A stretch of DNA of 64,000 nucleotides from Marinoscillum luteum (lineage in GTDB: Bacteria; Bacteroidota; Bacteroidia; Cytophagales; Cyclobacteriaceae): assembly GCF_044005705.1 (NCBI RefSeq), contig NZ_JBIPKE010000014.1, positions 248,001 to 312,000 on the forward strand. The letters run 5' to 3'. A program made the translations under genes and the position numbers. Under the pieces are notes generated by a model. That model was given only the letters and a program-made list of their open reading frames with translations, made no database searches and was not told where the DNA came from. Positions 17,953-26,249 of the stretch are shown here, one piece after another (position 1 is the stretch's first letter; each line of letters starts with the position of its first letter).

Positions 17953-18550
17953 TCCGGTTGGGTTGGTACACACTGTAAAAAATCCATTTGTCACAAAAAA
18001 AAGTCTGTGACTTCTGCCTGAACTGTGTATTTTGAATAGCACCATCTATCTTCAACAGCGCCTTCCCTTCAAGGCTCGAAAACAGTCTAAAAAACAAGTA
18101 CATCACGCGGATCAGGGAATTCTTCCACCAGGAAGCTGGCTGAAAATCGATGACATGCAATTCTCCGTTCTCCGTCAAATGCGTCCGGGTCTTCAAGATG
18201 GCCCATTCCAACTTCTCTGTACCAAAACAATCAAGAAAAAAGGGCATCACGATGGCATCGAACTTCTCGCTGGTCTCCCATTCAAAGAAATCAGCATGTA
18301 CATAATCAACCTGCAGGTGTGAGCCTCTATTTCTACTTCTGGTAATCATTTTCTCCGAAAGCTCTAAAAAGACAATTTTCTCAACATCCCGAAGTGCATC
18401 GAGCAAAAGACCCGTGCCTCCCCCAACAATCAACACTCGGCTCTTGCCTGCAAGATTACCGACTGGCGCCTGTTGCACCTGGCCCCATTGCGAACCAAAC
18501 ACCAAGCCGGCCAGCTGGTCATAAATCCACGCCACCCGATCAAAACTCAT
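17945..18550 (-). CDS. Class I SAM-dependent methyltransferase
   Basis: 201 residues. SAM-binding motif I is VLIVGGGTGLLLDAL (about 38-53), followed by VFLELSEKM and the motif IV region FDAIVMPFFLD. The start overlaps the stop of the UbiA-like gene (ATGA), so the two are translationally coupled. Coupling of a prenyltransferase-like membrane protein with a methyltransferase resembles quinone or isoprenoid tailoring pairs (UbiA/UbiE logic), but the substrate is inference. It is the last gene of the long minus-strand run that starts at the M23 peptidase. Confidence 0.75.
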   Translation of the reverse strand: MSFDRVAWIYDQLAGLVFGSQWGQVQQAPVGNLAGKSRVLIVGGGTGLLLDALRDVEKIVFLELSEKMITRSRNRGSHLQVDYVHADFFEWETSEKFDAIVMPFFLDCFGTEKLEWAILKTRTHLTENGELHVIDFQPASWWKNSLIRVMYLFFRLFSSLEGKALLKIDGAIQNTQFRQKSQTFFCDKWIFYSVYQPNRIT

Positions 18551-19350
18551 AGCAAGAGGAATAAACCGGCGAGATAGAAAACACCATCGCCCACCACCCG
18601 GAATCGCTCAGACCTGGAGAAATAAGTCGGTGATGAGTGGACCCACAGGAGCAAAGCAATCATGGACACAAATAAAAGCTGAATGGAATTTCCAGTATAA
18701 AAGTAGGTGCCTCCACAACTCAGGATCAAGCTCAGCACAGTTACCCAAACCACGACTTGCATCTTTTGATCCCCCAGTCGAATCACCAACGAATTAAACC
18801 CATCCTGGCGGTCGGCACTTTCATCATACGCTGAGAATACTACTAGGTTCAAAAAGGCTATGCCGGCTAGTTGGAGACACAAAATGAAATCGAGGAGCTC
18901 AATCTCCGTCATCGACAAGGGTGCCAAAAAAATTCCAGCTGCATAAGCCAACGCCACCAAAATTTCCTTCACCCAGAGCGATTTGAAAAAATACACGAGC
19001 ATCAAATAGAGGATGCAGACCGCAGATAGCAGGGCACCATTTCTAATGATCACTACTTCCAGAAAGTGAATATTCACCAAGGAAAGCGAAAGAACAAATC
19101 CGCCAACAAGCACCAGAGTGGAAAAGTGCTTCTTATGAAACCGGTGGCGTTCACTCGAGGGGGTTGAGACTTTCCAGGCGTCTATCAGGTGATCTGTGGT
19201 ATAGATCAACCAAATGGCCGAGCCAAGAGCAAGATAAACGTGCACCGAAAACTGAAGCGCATAGTATCGCTCCAGGTATAACAAAAAAAAGATGGCTCCC
19301 AGAACAATGTCCAATGAGAGCCATCTAAAATATTTATAGAGATGATCCAT
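18547..19350 (-). CDS. UbiA-like prenyltransferase family membrane protein
   Basis: 267 residues with seven to nine predicted membrane helices. Two aspartate-rich loops are in the positions of the UbiA diphosphate/magnesium sites: TTDHLIDAWK after the second helix and YDESADRQDG after the fifth or sixth. The first is a shortened form of NDxxDxxxD, so activity is likely but not certain. It starts 23 bases after atpG with no terminator between and overlaps the following methyltransferase gene (ATGA). Possible roles: prenylation of a quinone, heme or lipid precursor. Annotation is by topology and motifs only. Confidence 0.68.
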   Translation of the reverse strand: MDHLYKYFRWLSLDIVLGAIFFLLYLERYYALQFSVHVYLALGSAIWLIYTTDHLIDAWKVSTPSSERHRFHKKHFSTLVLVGGFVLSLSLVNIHFLEVVIIRNGALLSAVCILYLMLVYFFKSLWVKEILVALAYAAGIFLAPLSMTEIELLDFILCLQLAGIAFLNLVVFSAYDESADRQDGFNSLVIRLGDQKMQVVVWVTVLSLILSCGGTYFYTGNSIQLLFVSMIALLLWVHSSPTYFSRSERFRVVGDGVFYLAGLFLLL

Positions 19351-19373
19351 TTAACAGATCATTTGGTGTTCAA

Positions 19374-20267
19374 TTATCCTCCCTGCGCGAGGGCTTCTGC
19401 TCCACCAACGATCTCCAAAATCTCTTTTGTAATCGCTGCCTGGCGGGTTCTGTTATAAGTCAACTTCAGCTCCTTAAGCAGCTCTCCGGCATTGTCAGTA
19501 GCCTGACCCATGGCAGTCATACGAGCGCCCTGCTCAGAGGCATTTGACTCCAGTAAAGTCTTATAAAACTGGATTTTCAATGATTTAGGAATGATTTCAG
19601 AAAAGATAAATTTCTGATTCGGCTCATAGATATAGTCAATTGTCTCAGCCGGAGCATCATCTTCAGCAGATACATTTTGTACTGGCAAGAACTGCTCATT
19701 TCTGACAATCTGAGTGGCTACATTTTTGAACTCATTGTAGATAATCTCCACTTTATCAAATTCACCTTCCAGGAATTCACTCATTACAAACTCTGCAGCT
19801 TCCAATGCGTGTGCAAAATCCAGGTTTGAAAAAAGATGATGATAATCCTCTATGACGTTATATCCACGCTTTTTGAAATGATCATATGCTTTTTTACCAA
19901 TAGGCATGAGCATCAGATTACCTGCCGCTTCCACATCAGCATACTCCCTGGCCACCAAAGCTTTGGTGTGCTTGAAGATACTACTGTTGAAACCACCGCA
20001 AAGTCCTCTGTCAGAAGTCACGACTACCAACAACACCTTTCCGACTTCCTTTGCCTCAGCATATGGATTGTCCACCTGATCACTATCCACTCCAGCAGAT
20101 ACATTCTGAATGATGGCAGATAGCTTTTGAGAATAGGGGCGCATCTGAGTGATCCGATCCTGAGCTCTTCTCAGCTTTGCTGCTGCCACCATCTTCATAG
20201 CTTTGGTTATCTGCTGTGTCGATGTGACCGACTGAATTCTTCCTTTTACTTCCTTAAGGTTCGCCAT
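19374..20267 (-). CDS. atpG: ATP synthase F1 subunit gamma
   Basis: 297 residues. The N-terminal helix carries STQQITKAMKMVAAAKLRRAQ and the C-terminal helix NRTRQAAITKEILEIVGGAEAL, the two ends that form the rotating coiled-coil shaft. VVTSDRGLCGGFN marks the central domain. The subunit transmits rotation from the c-ring to the catalytic hexamer. It is the last F1 gene here; atpD and atpC (beta, epsilon) are absent, as expected for Bacteroidota, where they are encoded elsewhere. Confidence 0.97.
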   Translation of the reverse strand: MANLKEVKGRIQSVTSTQQITKAMKMVAAAKLRRAQDRITQMRPYSQKLSAIIQNVSAGVDSDQVDNPYAEAKEVGKVLLVVVTSDRGLCGGFNSSIFKHTKALVAREYADVEAAGNLMLMPIGKKAYDHFKKRGYNVIEDYHHLFSNLDFAHALEAAEFVMSEFLEGEFDKVEIIYNEFKNVATQIVRNEQFLPVQNVSAEDDAPAETIDYIYEPNQKFIFSEIIPKSLKIQFYKTLLESNASEQGARMTAMGQATDNAGELLKELKLTYNRTRQAAITKEILEIVGGAEALAQGG

Positions 20268-20280
20268 TTCGGTTTATTGC

Positions 20281-21858
20281 TTAGATATATCGTGCTGCCA
20301 GATCCTTAGCCACCTGAGCCAGCACATCTGTAGATGAATCTTCCCACTTACCTGCTTTCAGGGCATCCAATACAGGTCTGTGTGCGTTGTTCAATATCGT
20401 CAGAAACTCCTTCTCAAAAGCTTTCACTTTATCCTCAGGCACTTTGTCCAGAAATCCTTTCGTAGAAGCATAAATGATGGCTATCTGCTCCTCTACTGGA
20501 GATGGAGAGTACTGAGCCTGCTTCAAAATTTCCTGGTTTCTTCTTCCTCTGTCGATCGTTCGCTTAGTAGAAGCATCCAGGTCTGAACCAAACTTGGCGA
20601 AAGCCTCCAACTCACGGAACTGAGCCTGATCCAGTTTCAGTGTACCTGCCACTTTCTTCATGGATTTGATCTGGGCATTACCTCCCACTCGGGATACCGA
20701 AATACCTACGTTGATCGCAGGACGGATACCTGAGTTGAAAAGATTGGTCTCAAGGAAGATCTGACCATCTGTAATGGAAATCACGTTGGTCGGAATATAG
20801 GCCGAAACGTCACCAGCCTGAGTTTCAATGATCGGAAGGGCAGTAAGTGACCCACCACCTTTTACTTTTCCTTTCAAGGATTCAGGAAGATCATTCATTT
20901 GAGCAGCGATGGCGTCATTGTTGATCACCTTAGCCGCACGCTCCAAAAGTCTTGAGTGAAGATAGAATACATCTCCAGGGTATGCTTCACGTCCCGGAGG
21001 TCTTCTTAGCAAGAGAGAAACCTCACGGTAAGAAACAGCCTGCTTAGAAAGGTCATCATATACCACAAGTGCCGGACGGCCAGTATCTCTGAAATACTCT
21101 CCTATGGCCGCTCCTGCGAAAGGTGCGAAGAACTGCATAGGAGCAGGGTCAGAAGCCGCTGCACTTACGATGGTAGTATAGGCCATTGCACCTGCCTTTT
21201 CCAAAGCCGCCTGAATACCTGCCACAGTAGAAGCCTTCTGTCCGATGGCCACATAGATACAGTAAACAGTTTCTCCTCTATCGTAAAATTCTTTTTGATT
21301 GATGATGGTATCGATAGCCACGGCAGTTTTACCTGTCTGGCGATCACCAATGATCAACTCACGCTGACCTCTACCTACAGGGATCATCGCGTCAATCGCC
21401 TTAATACCCGTCTGAAGAGGCTCACTTACAGGCTCCCGGTAGATTACACCAGGTGCCTTTCTTTCCAATGGCATCTCGTAAAGCTCGCCCTGTATAGCTC
21501 CTTTTCCATCAATTGGATTTCCAAGGGTATCCACCACACGACCACTCATGCCGTCGCCCACCTGGATAGAAGCAATTCTACCGGTTCTTTTCACGGTATC
21601 TCCTTCTTTCACACCACTTGATTCACCAAGAAGTACCGCTCCCACGTTATCCGCTTCCAGGTTCAATACCATCGCCCGCAGGCCATTGTTGAACTCCAAA
21701 AGCTCTCCGGCCTGGGCCTTCGTTAATCCATAGATACGAGCTACACCATCTCCTACTTGAAGCACGGTTCCGATTTCTTCCAGTTCAGCTTCTGTTTTTG
21801 AATGAGAGAGCTGTTCTCTTAAGATCGCTGAAACTTCATCAGGTCGAACATCTGCCAT
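20281..21858 (-). CDS. atpA: ATP synthase F1 subunit alpha
   Basis: 525 residues, normal length. The non-catalytic nucleotide site P-loop GDRQTGKT is at 171-178; LVVYDDLSKQAVSYREVSLL is Walker B and the alpha-subunit signature region; the arginine-finger region SVSRVGGNAQIK is present. It lies in the order atpF-atpH-atpA-atpG with short gaps of 13-40 bases, consistent with one transcript. Confidence 0.98.
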   Translation of the reverse strand: MADVRPDEVSAILREQLSHSKTEAELEEIGTVLQVGDGVARIYGLTKAQAGELLEFNNGLRAMVLNLEADNVGAVLLGESSGVKEGDTVKRTGRIASIQVGDGMSGRVVDTLGNPIDGKGAIQGELYEMPLERKAPGVIYREPVSEPLQTGIKAIDAMIPVGRGQRELIIGDRQTGKTAVAIDTIINQKEFYDRGETVYCIYVAIGQKASTVAGIQAALEKAGAMAYTTIVSAAASDPAPMQFFAPFAGAAIGEYFRDTGRPALVVYDDLSKQAVSYREVSLLLRRPPGREAYPGDVFYLHSRLLERAAKVINNDAIAAQMNDLPESLKGKVKGGGSLTALPIIETQAGDVSAYIPTNVISITDGQIFLETNLFNSGIRPAINVGISVSRVGGNAQIKSMKKVAGTLKLDQAQFRELEAFAKFGSDLDASTKRTIDRGRRNQEILKQAQYSPSPVEEQIAIIYASTKGFLDKVPEDKVKAFEKEFLTILNNAHRPVLDALKAGKWEDSSTDVLAQVAKDLAARYI

Positions 21859-21895
21859 AATCTTATCCTTTTGTTGTCCTCTCGGACGGGTTTAA

Positions 21896-22441
21896 TTAAA
21901 TCGTTTCTTTTTGAAATTTAAGCTTCAGATCAGCCAGGTGGCCGCTCAAGCTTTCATCTATTTGCTGATCCCCCATTTGCAGGATATATCCTCCTACCAA
22001 TTCTGGATTTACTTTTTCACCTAATAGAGGCTTCTTACCTGAAAGCTCTGTAACAAGCTTCTCAAAAGCCTTCTTCATATCCGCATCCAACTTCACGGTG
22101 GTAGTCACTGTAGCATTCTGATATCCCATTTTGAGATTATAGAGTACCATGAATTCCCTAGCAATCTCAGGGAGATATTTCTCTCTGTTCTTGCGAGTGA
22201 CTATATCAAAAAAAGCAGCCGTTAGCGGGTTTACTTTTTTATCGAAAATCTGCTTCAAAATCTCAGCCTTTTTGAAGTTGGTGATGATGGGGCTCTTTAG
22301 CATGAGCACAAAGTCTCTATTGGACGCGCAGATGTCTGAAAAATTGACCAGGTCATTTTTCACTGCTTCCGTTACCTTCTTCTCATCGGCTAGCTCCAGT
22401 AGGGGCTTAGCGTATCTGGCTGCTATTCTGGTAATAGACAT
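21896..22441 (-). CDS. atpH: ATP synthase F1 subunit delta
   Basis: 181 residues of the OSCP/delta family, the stator link between the b subunits and the top of the F1 head. Visible family features are ITRIAARYAKPLLELA at the N-terminus and the C-terminal block NPELVGGYILQMGDQQIDES. It starts one base after the atpF stop, so it is probably translationally coupled. Confidence 0.95.
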   Translation of the reverse strand: MSITRIAARYAKPLLELADEKKVTEAVKNDLVNFSDICASNRDFVLMLKSPIITNFKKAEILKQIFDKKVNPLTAAFFDIVTRKNREKYLPEIAREFMVLYNLKMGYQNATVTTTVKLDADMKKAFEKLVTELSGKKPLLGEKVNPELVGGYILQMGDQQIDESLSGHLADLKLKFQKETI

Positions 22442-22442
22442 C

Positions 22443-22937
22443 TTAGTTTACTTTTACTTCTTTCAAAAATTTGTCGATGAGCGCTTTTTGCGACTTATCA
22501 TCAGACAATTTCTCCCTGAGCAATTTCTCAGCAATCTCAACAGACAGACCTGCTACCAGGTTTTTCACCTCCGCAAGGGCAGCTCTCTTTTCTGTTTCAA
22601 TACTGGCTTTTGCTTCAGCAATCAGCTTTTCGGCGATCGCAGAAGTTTCACTCTTGGCTTGCTCTTTGATTTGAATTGCAGTATCAGTAGCCTCCTTTAG
22701 TATCTTATCACGCTCAGCTCTCGCCTCCAGCAGAAGGTACTCATTGTCAGATTTGATCTGCTCCATCTCTTCTTTTGCAAGATCTGCAGCTTTCAAGGCA
22801 TCGTCTATCTGGCTTTCTCTTGCCTTCAGCGCTCCTGCTATTGGTTTCCATACGAAAACAGCAAGAATGAGAAAGACAATGAGGAAAACGACCGTTTGCC
22901 AAAATATTAATCCTATACCCGGGGTTACTAGTTCCAC
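22443..22937 (-). CDS. atpF: ATP synthase F0 subunit b
   Basis: 164 residues from a GTG start. I prefer this start because homologues begin MELVTPGIGLIFWQ, and because an ATG at 22994 would place the first 19 codons across a perfect hairpin followed by a T-tract. One TM helix (about residues 8-28) is followed by a long charged coiled coil that forms the peripheral stalk. Length agrees with the family. It sits between atpE and atpH. Confidence 0.93.
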   Translation of the reverse strand: MELVTPGIGLIFWQTVVFLIVFLILAVFVWKPIAGALKARESQIDDALKAADLAKEEMEQIKSDNEYLLLEARAERDKILKEATDTAIQIKEQAKSETSAIAEKLIAEAKASIETEKRAALAEVKNLVAGLSVEIAEKLLREKLSDDKSQKALIDKFLKEVKVN

Positions 22938-22958
22938 GTCAGTTTCGTTAAATGTCTG

Positions 22959-23000
22959 AAATAAAAATCTGGTCTTGATGCCTAATGCAAACAAGACCAG
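22959..23000 (-). terminator. Hairpin with T-tract between atpE and atpF (attenuator or processing site)
   Basis: The 9-bp arms 22969-22977 and 22992-23000 (CTGGTCTTG/CAAGACCAG) are perfect complements with a 14-base loop. On the minus strand the stem is followed by ATTTTTATTT. The element lies 15 bases after the atpE stop and ends 21 bases before the atpF start. It has the form of a partial intrinsic terminator, which would favour high c-subunit output over the downstream subunits. Confidence 0.75.
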
Positions 23001-23015
23001 ATCAATTTTGATTAA

Positions 23016-23216
23016 TTAGCTTCCGATAGACATAAATCCAATTACAGCTGCGAAAAGTGCAACACCTTCAATCAAGGCTGCTGCAATGATCATCGCAGTT
23101 TGGATTTTTCCAGCGGCTTCTGGTTGTCTAGCGATACCGTCTGTTGCTCCTTTACCGATCATACCGATACCAAGACCAGCACCTAGTACTGCTAAACCTG
23201 CTCCAATTGCTCCCAT
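23016..23216 (-). CDS. atpE: ATP synthase F0 subunit c
   Basis: 66 residues forming a two-helix hairpin with the glycine-rich first helix (GAGLAVLGAGLGIGMIG) and the polar loop ARQPEAAGK. The ion-binding carboxylate is E50 in IEGVALF. The neighbouring residues of Na+-type c-rings (extra Gln and Ser/Thr) are not evident, so proton coupling is expected. It is short compared with the 79 residues of E. coli but usual for this phylum. Confidence 0.96.
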   Translation of the reverse strand: MGAIGAGLAVLGAGLGIGMIGKGATDGIARQPEAAGKIQTAMIIAAALIEGVALFAAVIGFMSIGS

Positions 23217-23249
23217 TACTTTGTTATTTATATGGTTTAAAAAAAATTC

Positions 23250-24290
23250 TTAATGATGATGTTCTTCTACTGCCTGACCAAAATACATGGAAGATAGTAG
23301 GGTAAATACATAAGCCTGCAACAGTGCCACAAACAACTCCAGCAGGTTCATAACTGCCGCGAAAAGTGTGGCCGCTACTCCCACTGCAAAACTCTGTGCA
23401 ATGAACGTCAAGCTTAATATGCTCAATATGATGATGTGACCCGCCGTGATGTTGGCAAAAAGTCGAACCATCAATGAAAATGGTTTCGTGAAAATTCCGA
23501 TAATCTCTATAGGCCACAAGATGAGGTAGAGTGGAAACTTTGCCAACCAACCCATGCTATTGCCCAAAGGATCCAGGATGTGCATCCAATAAGTTTTTCT
23601 TCCTGACGCCAGTGTAATCACCAAACTGGCTACCGCCAGTATCAACGTTACCGCAATGTTGCCCGTAAGGTTGGCGGCTGCTGGCAAAAGACCCAGAAGG
23701 TTACCAAACCAAATAAAGAAAAACAGGGTAAGCAGGTAAGGCAGGTATCGCTCATACTTTGGCCCAATGTTAGGCTTCACAATCTCGTCCCGTACATAAA
23801 TAATGATGGGCTCAAAAAAGGACTGAATCCCTCTTGGTGCTCTGCCGGCATTCTTCTTATATCCCCTGGCCACTGCCATGAAGATCATGATCATTACCAA
23901 TGCATTGATAAATAAGAAGAAAACATTTTTAGTAATGGAGAAATCCAAAACATGTGCTCCACTTTCCAATGCAATGTGCTCATGCTCCATCACATACCCG
24001 TTGAAAGGAACCACTTCGTGTTCTTCGTTGTAGAAGTTGCTGGAAGAAAAGATATCAAGTCCCTTCTCTTCACTGTAGATGATCACCGGAAGGTGCAAAC
24101 TAAGGCCATGAAAAATCTCCCAGGAATGCGAATCCATGATGTGATGATTGATCATCTCACTGGGATCAAATGCTTCCCCTTCTACCGGATCTTTAGCATA
24201 TCCAGTTTGGATTATTAAGAGTCCGAAAACGACTAGTAATAAACTGGATTTCAAAAACTTAGGAAAGGATGCGGTTTTCTCTTGACTCAT
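23250..24290 (-). CDS. atpB: ATP synthase F0 subunit a
   Basis: 346 residues from the ATG at 24290, which opens a signal-peptide-like segment (SLLLVVFGLLIIQTGYA). The longer frame from 24350 would overlap the previous gene. An N-terminal periplasmic extension of about 110 residues (HHIMDSHSWEIFHG) precedes the membrane core, as in other Bacteroidota. The core contains the essential arginine in the penultimate helix (SLMVRLFANITAGH) and the C-terminal helix ending in a His cluster (EEHHH). The subunit provides the proton half-channels. Confidence 0.95.
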   Translation of the reverse strand: MSQEKTASFPKFLKSSLLLVVFGLLIIQTGYAKDPVEGEAFDPSEMINHHIMDSHSWEIFHGLSLHLPVIIYSEEKGLDIFSSSNFYNEEHEVVPFNGYVMEHEHIALESGAHVLDFSITKNVFFLFINALVMIMIFMAVARGYKKNAGRAPRGIQSFFEPIIIYVRDEIVKPNIGPKYERYLPYLLTLFFFIWFGNLLGLLPAAANLTGNIAVTLILAVASLVITLASGRKTYWMHILDPLGNSMGWLAKFPLYLILWPIEIIGIFTKPFSLMVRLFANITAGHIIILSILSLTFIAQSFAVGVAATLFAAVMNLLELFVALLQAYVFTLLSSMYFGQAVEEHHH

Positions 24291-24309
24291 TAGTAAAAGG
24301 GTTATCTCC

Positions 24310-24678
24310 TCAATTCCGCCGCAAGTTAGGTAATGCAGCAAATAATTCAAAGATTAAATAAACCAAATAGAGGACGATAAACTGAATCATGAGCGGCCGG
24401 ATATTTTCCATTTTCATGATAAAAAGAATGGCCAAAAAGAAAAGACCTGTGAGAAACCTGAAAGTGATCCCGCCCAGCACATAAATTGGGGATTCCCAAT
24501 TGGACTTTTCGCCCAATCGCAACATCCACCATACTGCCAGTGACTGTAGGTAAAAAAACAGAATCAGGGCAGGAAACTGCTGATGCAGGTAGGATTGAAA
24601 CAGGGAATCGTTGAGAAAATAATAGATGAGAAGAAACGTCAGGGAGATCCCCGTTGAGATGATCAGGTATTTCTTCAC
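24310..24678 (-). CDS. Small four-TM protein of the atp operon (AtpI/DUF6168-like position)
   Basis: 122 residues from a GTG start that overlaps the atpZ stop (GTGA). Four hydrophobic helices with short loops. The size, topology and place between atpZ and atpB match the small membrane proteins (AtpI-type or DUF6168) found at this point in Bacteroidota atp operons; AtpI proteins assist c-ring assembly or Mg2+ uptake. No motif allows a firmer call. Confidence 0.7.
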   Translation of the reverse strand: MKKYLIISTGISLTFLLIYYFLNDSLFQSYLHQQFPALILFFYLQSLAVWWMLRLGEKSNWESPIYVLGGITFRFLTGLFFLAILFIMKMENIRPLMIQFIVLYLVYLIFELFAALPNLRRN

Positions 24679-24908
24679 GAGCTAAACTTTTTGATCAGGT
24701 AGACTATGGTTGCTGCTACTGAGAGAAATACTCCCAACAACAAAATCCATGGAAATACCGGGTCGGCCTTTTCATTGAGGTAATAACCACCCAGTATAAA
24801 TCCCAGATTGATCGCCAGAAGCTCAAAGGTAATCCCTGAAATCCTGGCGTAGGTGTTGTCTACTTTAGGATTGTGCTTTGAGGAGGGATCCTTCTTCTGC
24901 TTTGCCAA
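24675..24908 (-). CDS. atpZ: AtpZ/AtpI-family ATP synthase accessory protein
   Basis: 77 residues: a short basic N-terminus, then two TM helices (ITFELLAINLGFILGGYYLN and FPWILLLGVFLSVAATIVYL). This is the AtpZ form of the AtpI family (small two-helix proteins at the head of atp operons). The gene starts inside the 3' end of the bactofilin gene (44-base overlap) and is coupled to the next gene by a GTGA overlap. Confidence 0.85.
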   Translation of the reverse strand: MAKQKKDPSSKHNPKVDNTYARISGITFELLAINLGFILGGYYLNEKADPVFPWILLLGVFLSVAATIVYLIKKFSS

Positions 24909-25281
24909 TTTTTATCTCTTTACTCTTCACACCCATCTTGCAACCACCGTTGAATACCGCGCCTGACTCTACGATCAGCTTATTGGTAATGATGTCTCCA
25001 TCGATCACCGCAGTGGGTTTCAACACCAATACCTCTGTCACCTCTACTGTACCGGTAATATGTCCGGCTACTTCAGCGTTTTGCGCCAGCACACTCCCAT
25101 CAACCTGAGAAGATTGACCAAAAGCTGCCTTCGACTTGGTTTTGATGTTCCCGATTACCTTCCCTTCTATTCTGATGTTCCCAAAAGTTTCAAGGCTTCC
25201 CTCGAGAATAGTCCCTTTGCCAATAATATTGCTCGAATTGCTCATTTCTTCCGCTACTTTCTGTTCCTGCTTGTTAAACAT
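24865..25281 (-). CDS. Bactofilin (polymer-forming cytoskeletal protein)
   Basis: 138 residues. The bactofilin core with its repeating beta-helix pattern runs from NIIGKGTILEGSLETFGNIR through GKVIGNIKTKSKAAFG, GSVLAQNAEVAGHITGTVE to IDGDIITNKLIVESGAVFNG. Bactofilins assemble into nucleotide-free filaments on the inner membrane and position cell-wall enzymes. The gene follows an M23 peptidase gene by 19 bases; bactofilin-M23 pairs are known in several phyla, where the filament recruits the peptidase to shape the cell. Its 3' end overlaps atpZ by 44 bases. Confidence 0.93.
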   Translation of the reverse strand: MFNKQEQKVAEEMSNSSNIIGKGTILEGSLETFGNIRIEGKVIGNIKTKSKAAFGQSSQVDGSVLAQNAEVAGHITGTVEVTEVLVLKPTAVIDGDIITNKLIVESGAVFNGGCKMGVKSKEIKIGKAEEGSLLKAQS

Positions 25282-25300
25282 GGGTCTATGTTTTAGTTTT

Positions 25301-26167
25301 TTAAAAGGCCACGTATTCCTGGGGGTTCACCGGATTACCATTGTGCCACAGTTCAAAGTGTAAATGAGGCCCCGAAGTAAGTTCACCAGTATTGCCAATA
25401 ATTGCAATAATTTCACCACCGCTGACAAAATTACCAACGTTTTTCAATAATTCCGAATTGTGCTTGTAAACAGAGATCAAATTGCCCCTGTGCTGAATTC
25501 CCAAAACGTAGCCACTATCCAGTGTCCATGAGGAAAAAATGACTACTCCGTCAGCCGCGCATTTTACCGGTTCGTTTTCTCTGGCTACTATATCTACCCC
25601 ATAATGATCCTTTTTAGGGTTGAATCCATCGGTAATAATCCCCTCCATCGGAGTGAAAAGAAATAGCTCCCGAAACTCCTCCGAGCTGCTTGTTTCATAG
25701 GTCAGTACCCCAAGGTCCTGTTGCTCAAACTCCGCCCTAAATTGAGAGTCAATGGGAGGAATACTTTCCTGAAACCCAAGCTCACCTGGATTCATGGTGC
25801 TGTTTTCAGGGTCTTCCCCCATGGCCTGTAGGATATCTACGTCCCCGCCAATAATCATCCTGATGTTTTTCAGGTACTGATCCTTCACTGCCATTTCGTA
25901 CTCCATGGAGTCTATCTTCATCGTGAGGTCCACCAGCTGTCTGTTAGATTGCATCATGGCATACCTGGGATCCAGCCATTGCTCCAGTACCACCGTGACC
26001 ATATACATCGACACCACCAGGGTGATGATGAAAGCCACCGTTAAAATCAGGATCACCCTGGCGTAGTTGAAACTGATGGTCTTTTTCTCCGCGAAGTTCT
26101 CTTCATTTCTAATGATCAGAAGGTACCTGTTGGTAAGCCAGTTGGATAAAGTCTTTTTAGGAGCCAA
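25301..26167 (-). CDS. Membrane-anchored M23 peptidase (bactofilin partner)
   Basis: 288 residues: cytoplasmic N-terminus of about 35 residues, one TM helix (about 37-62), a coiled-coil linker (about 70-105), and a C-terminal LytM/M23 domain. The zinc ligands are H188 and D192 (HYGVD) and H270 (HLHFE, with H268); H236 in YKHNS completes the site, so it should be active. M23 enzymes cleave cross-link peptides of peptidoglycan. The short N-terminal tail is where bactofilin binding would be expected. Confidence 0.9.
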   Translation of the reverse strand: MAPKKTLSNWLTNRYLLIIRNEENFAEKKTISFNYARVILILTVAFIITLVVSMYMVTVVLEQWLDPRYAMMQSNRQLVDLTMKIDSMEYEMAVKDQYLKNIRMIIGGDVDILQAMGEDPENSTMNPGELGFQESIPPIDSQFRAEFEQQDLGVLTYETSSSEEFRELFLFTPMEGIITDGFNPKKDHYGVDIVARENEPVKCAADGVVIFSSWTLDSGYVLGIQHRGNLISVYKHNSELLKNVGNFVSGGEIIAIIGNTGELTSGPHLHFELWHNGNPVNPQEYVAF

Positions 26168-26249
26168 ATCAGCGAAATTTATGAAGTGTCAAATATATTG
26201 AAACCCTACTGTTTTATCTTTACAAGATTCTCTAGGGATATACGTTAAT

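Noticed and set aside
17758..18045. Minus-strand frame bridging the two methyltransferase genes
   Set aside because: It overlaps both supported genes and its translation shows no domain or start signal.
26198..26222. Promoter TTG...TATCTTTA before the SprE-like gene
   Set aside because: The spacing of 14 bases is shorter than usual for Bacteroidota promoters and the -7 box has a mismatch.
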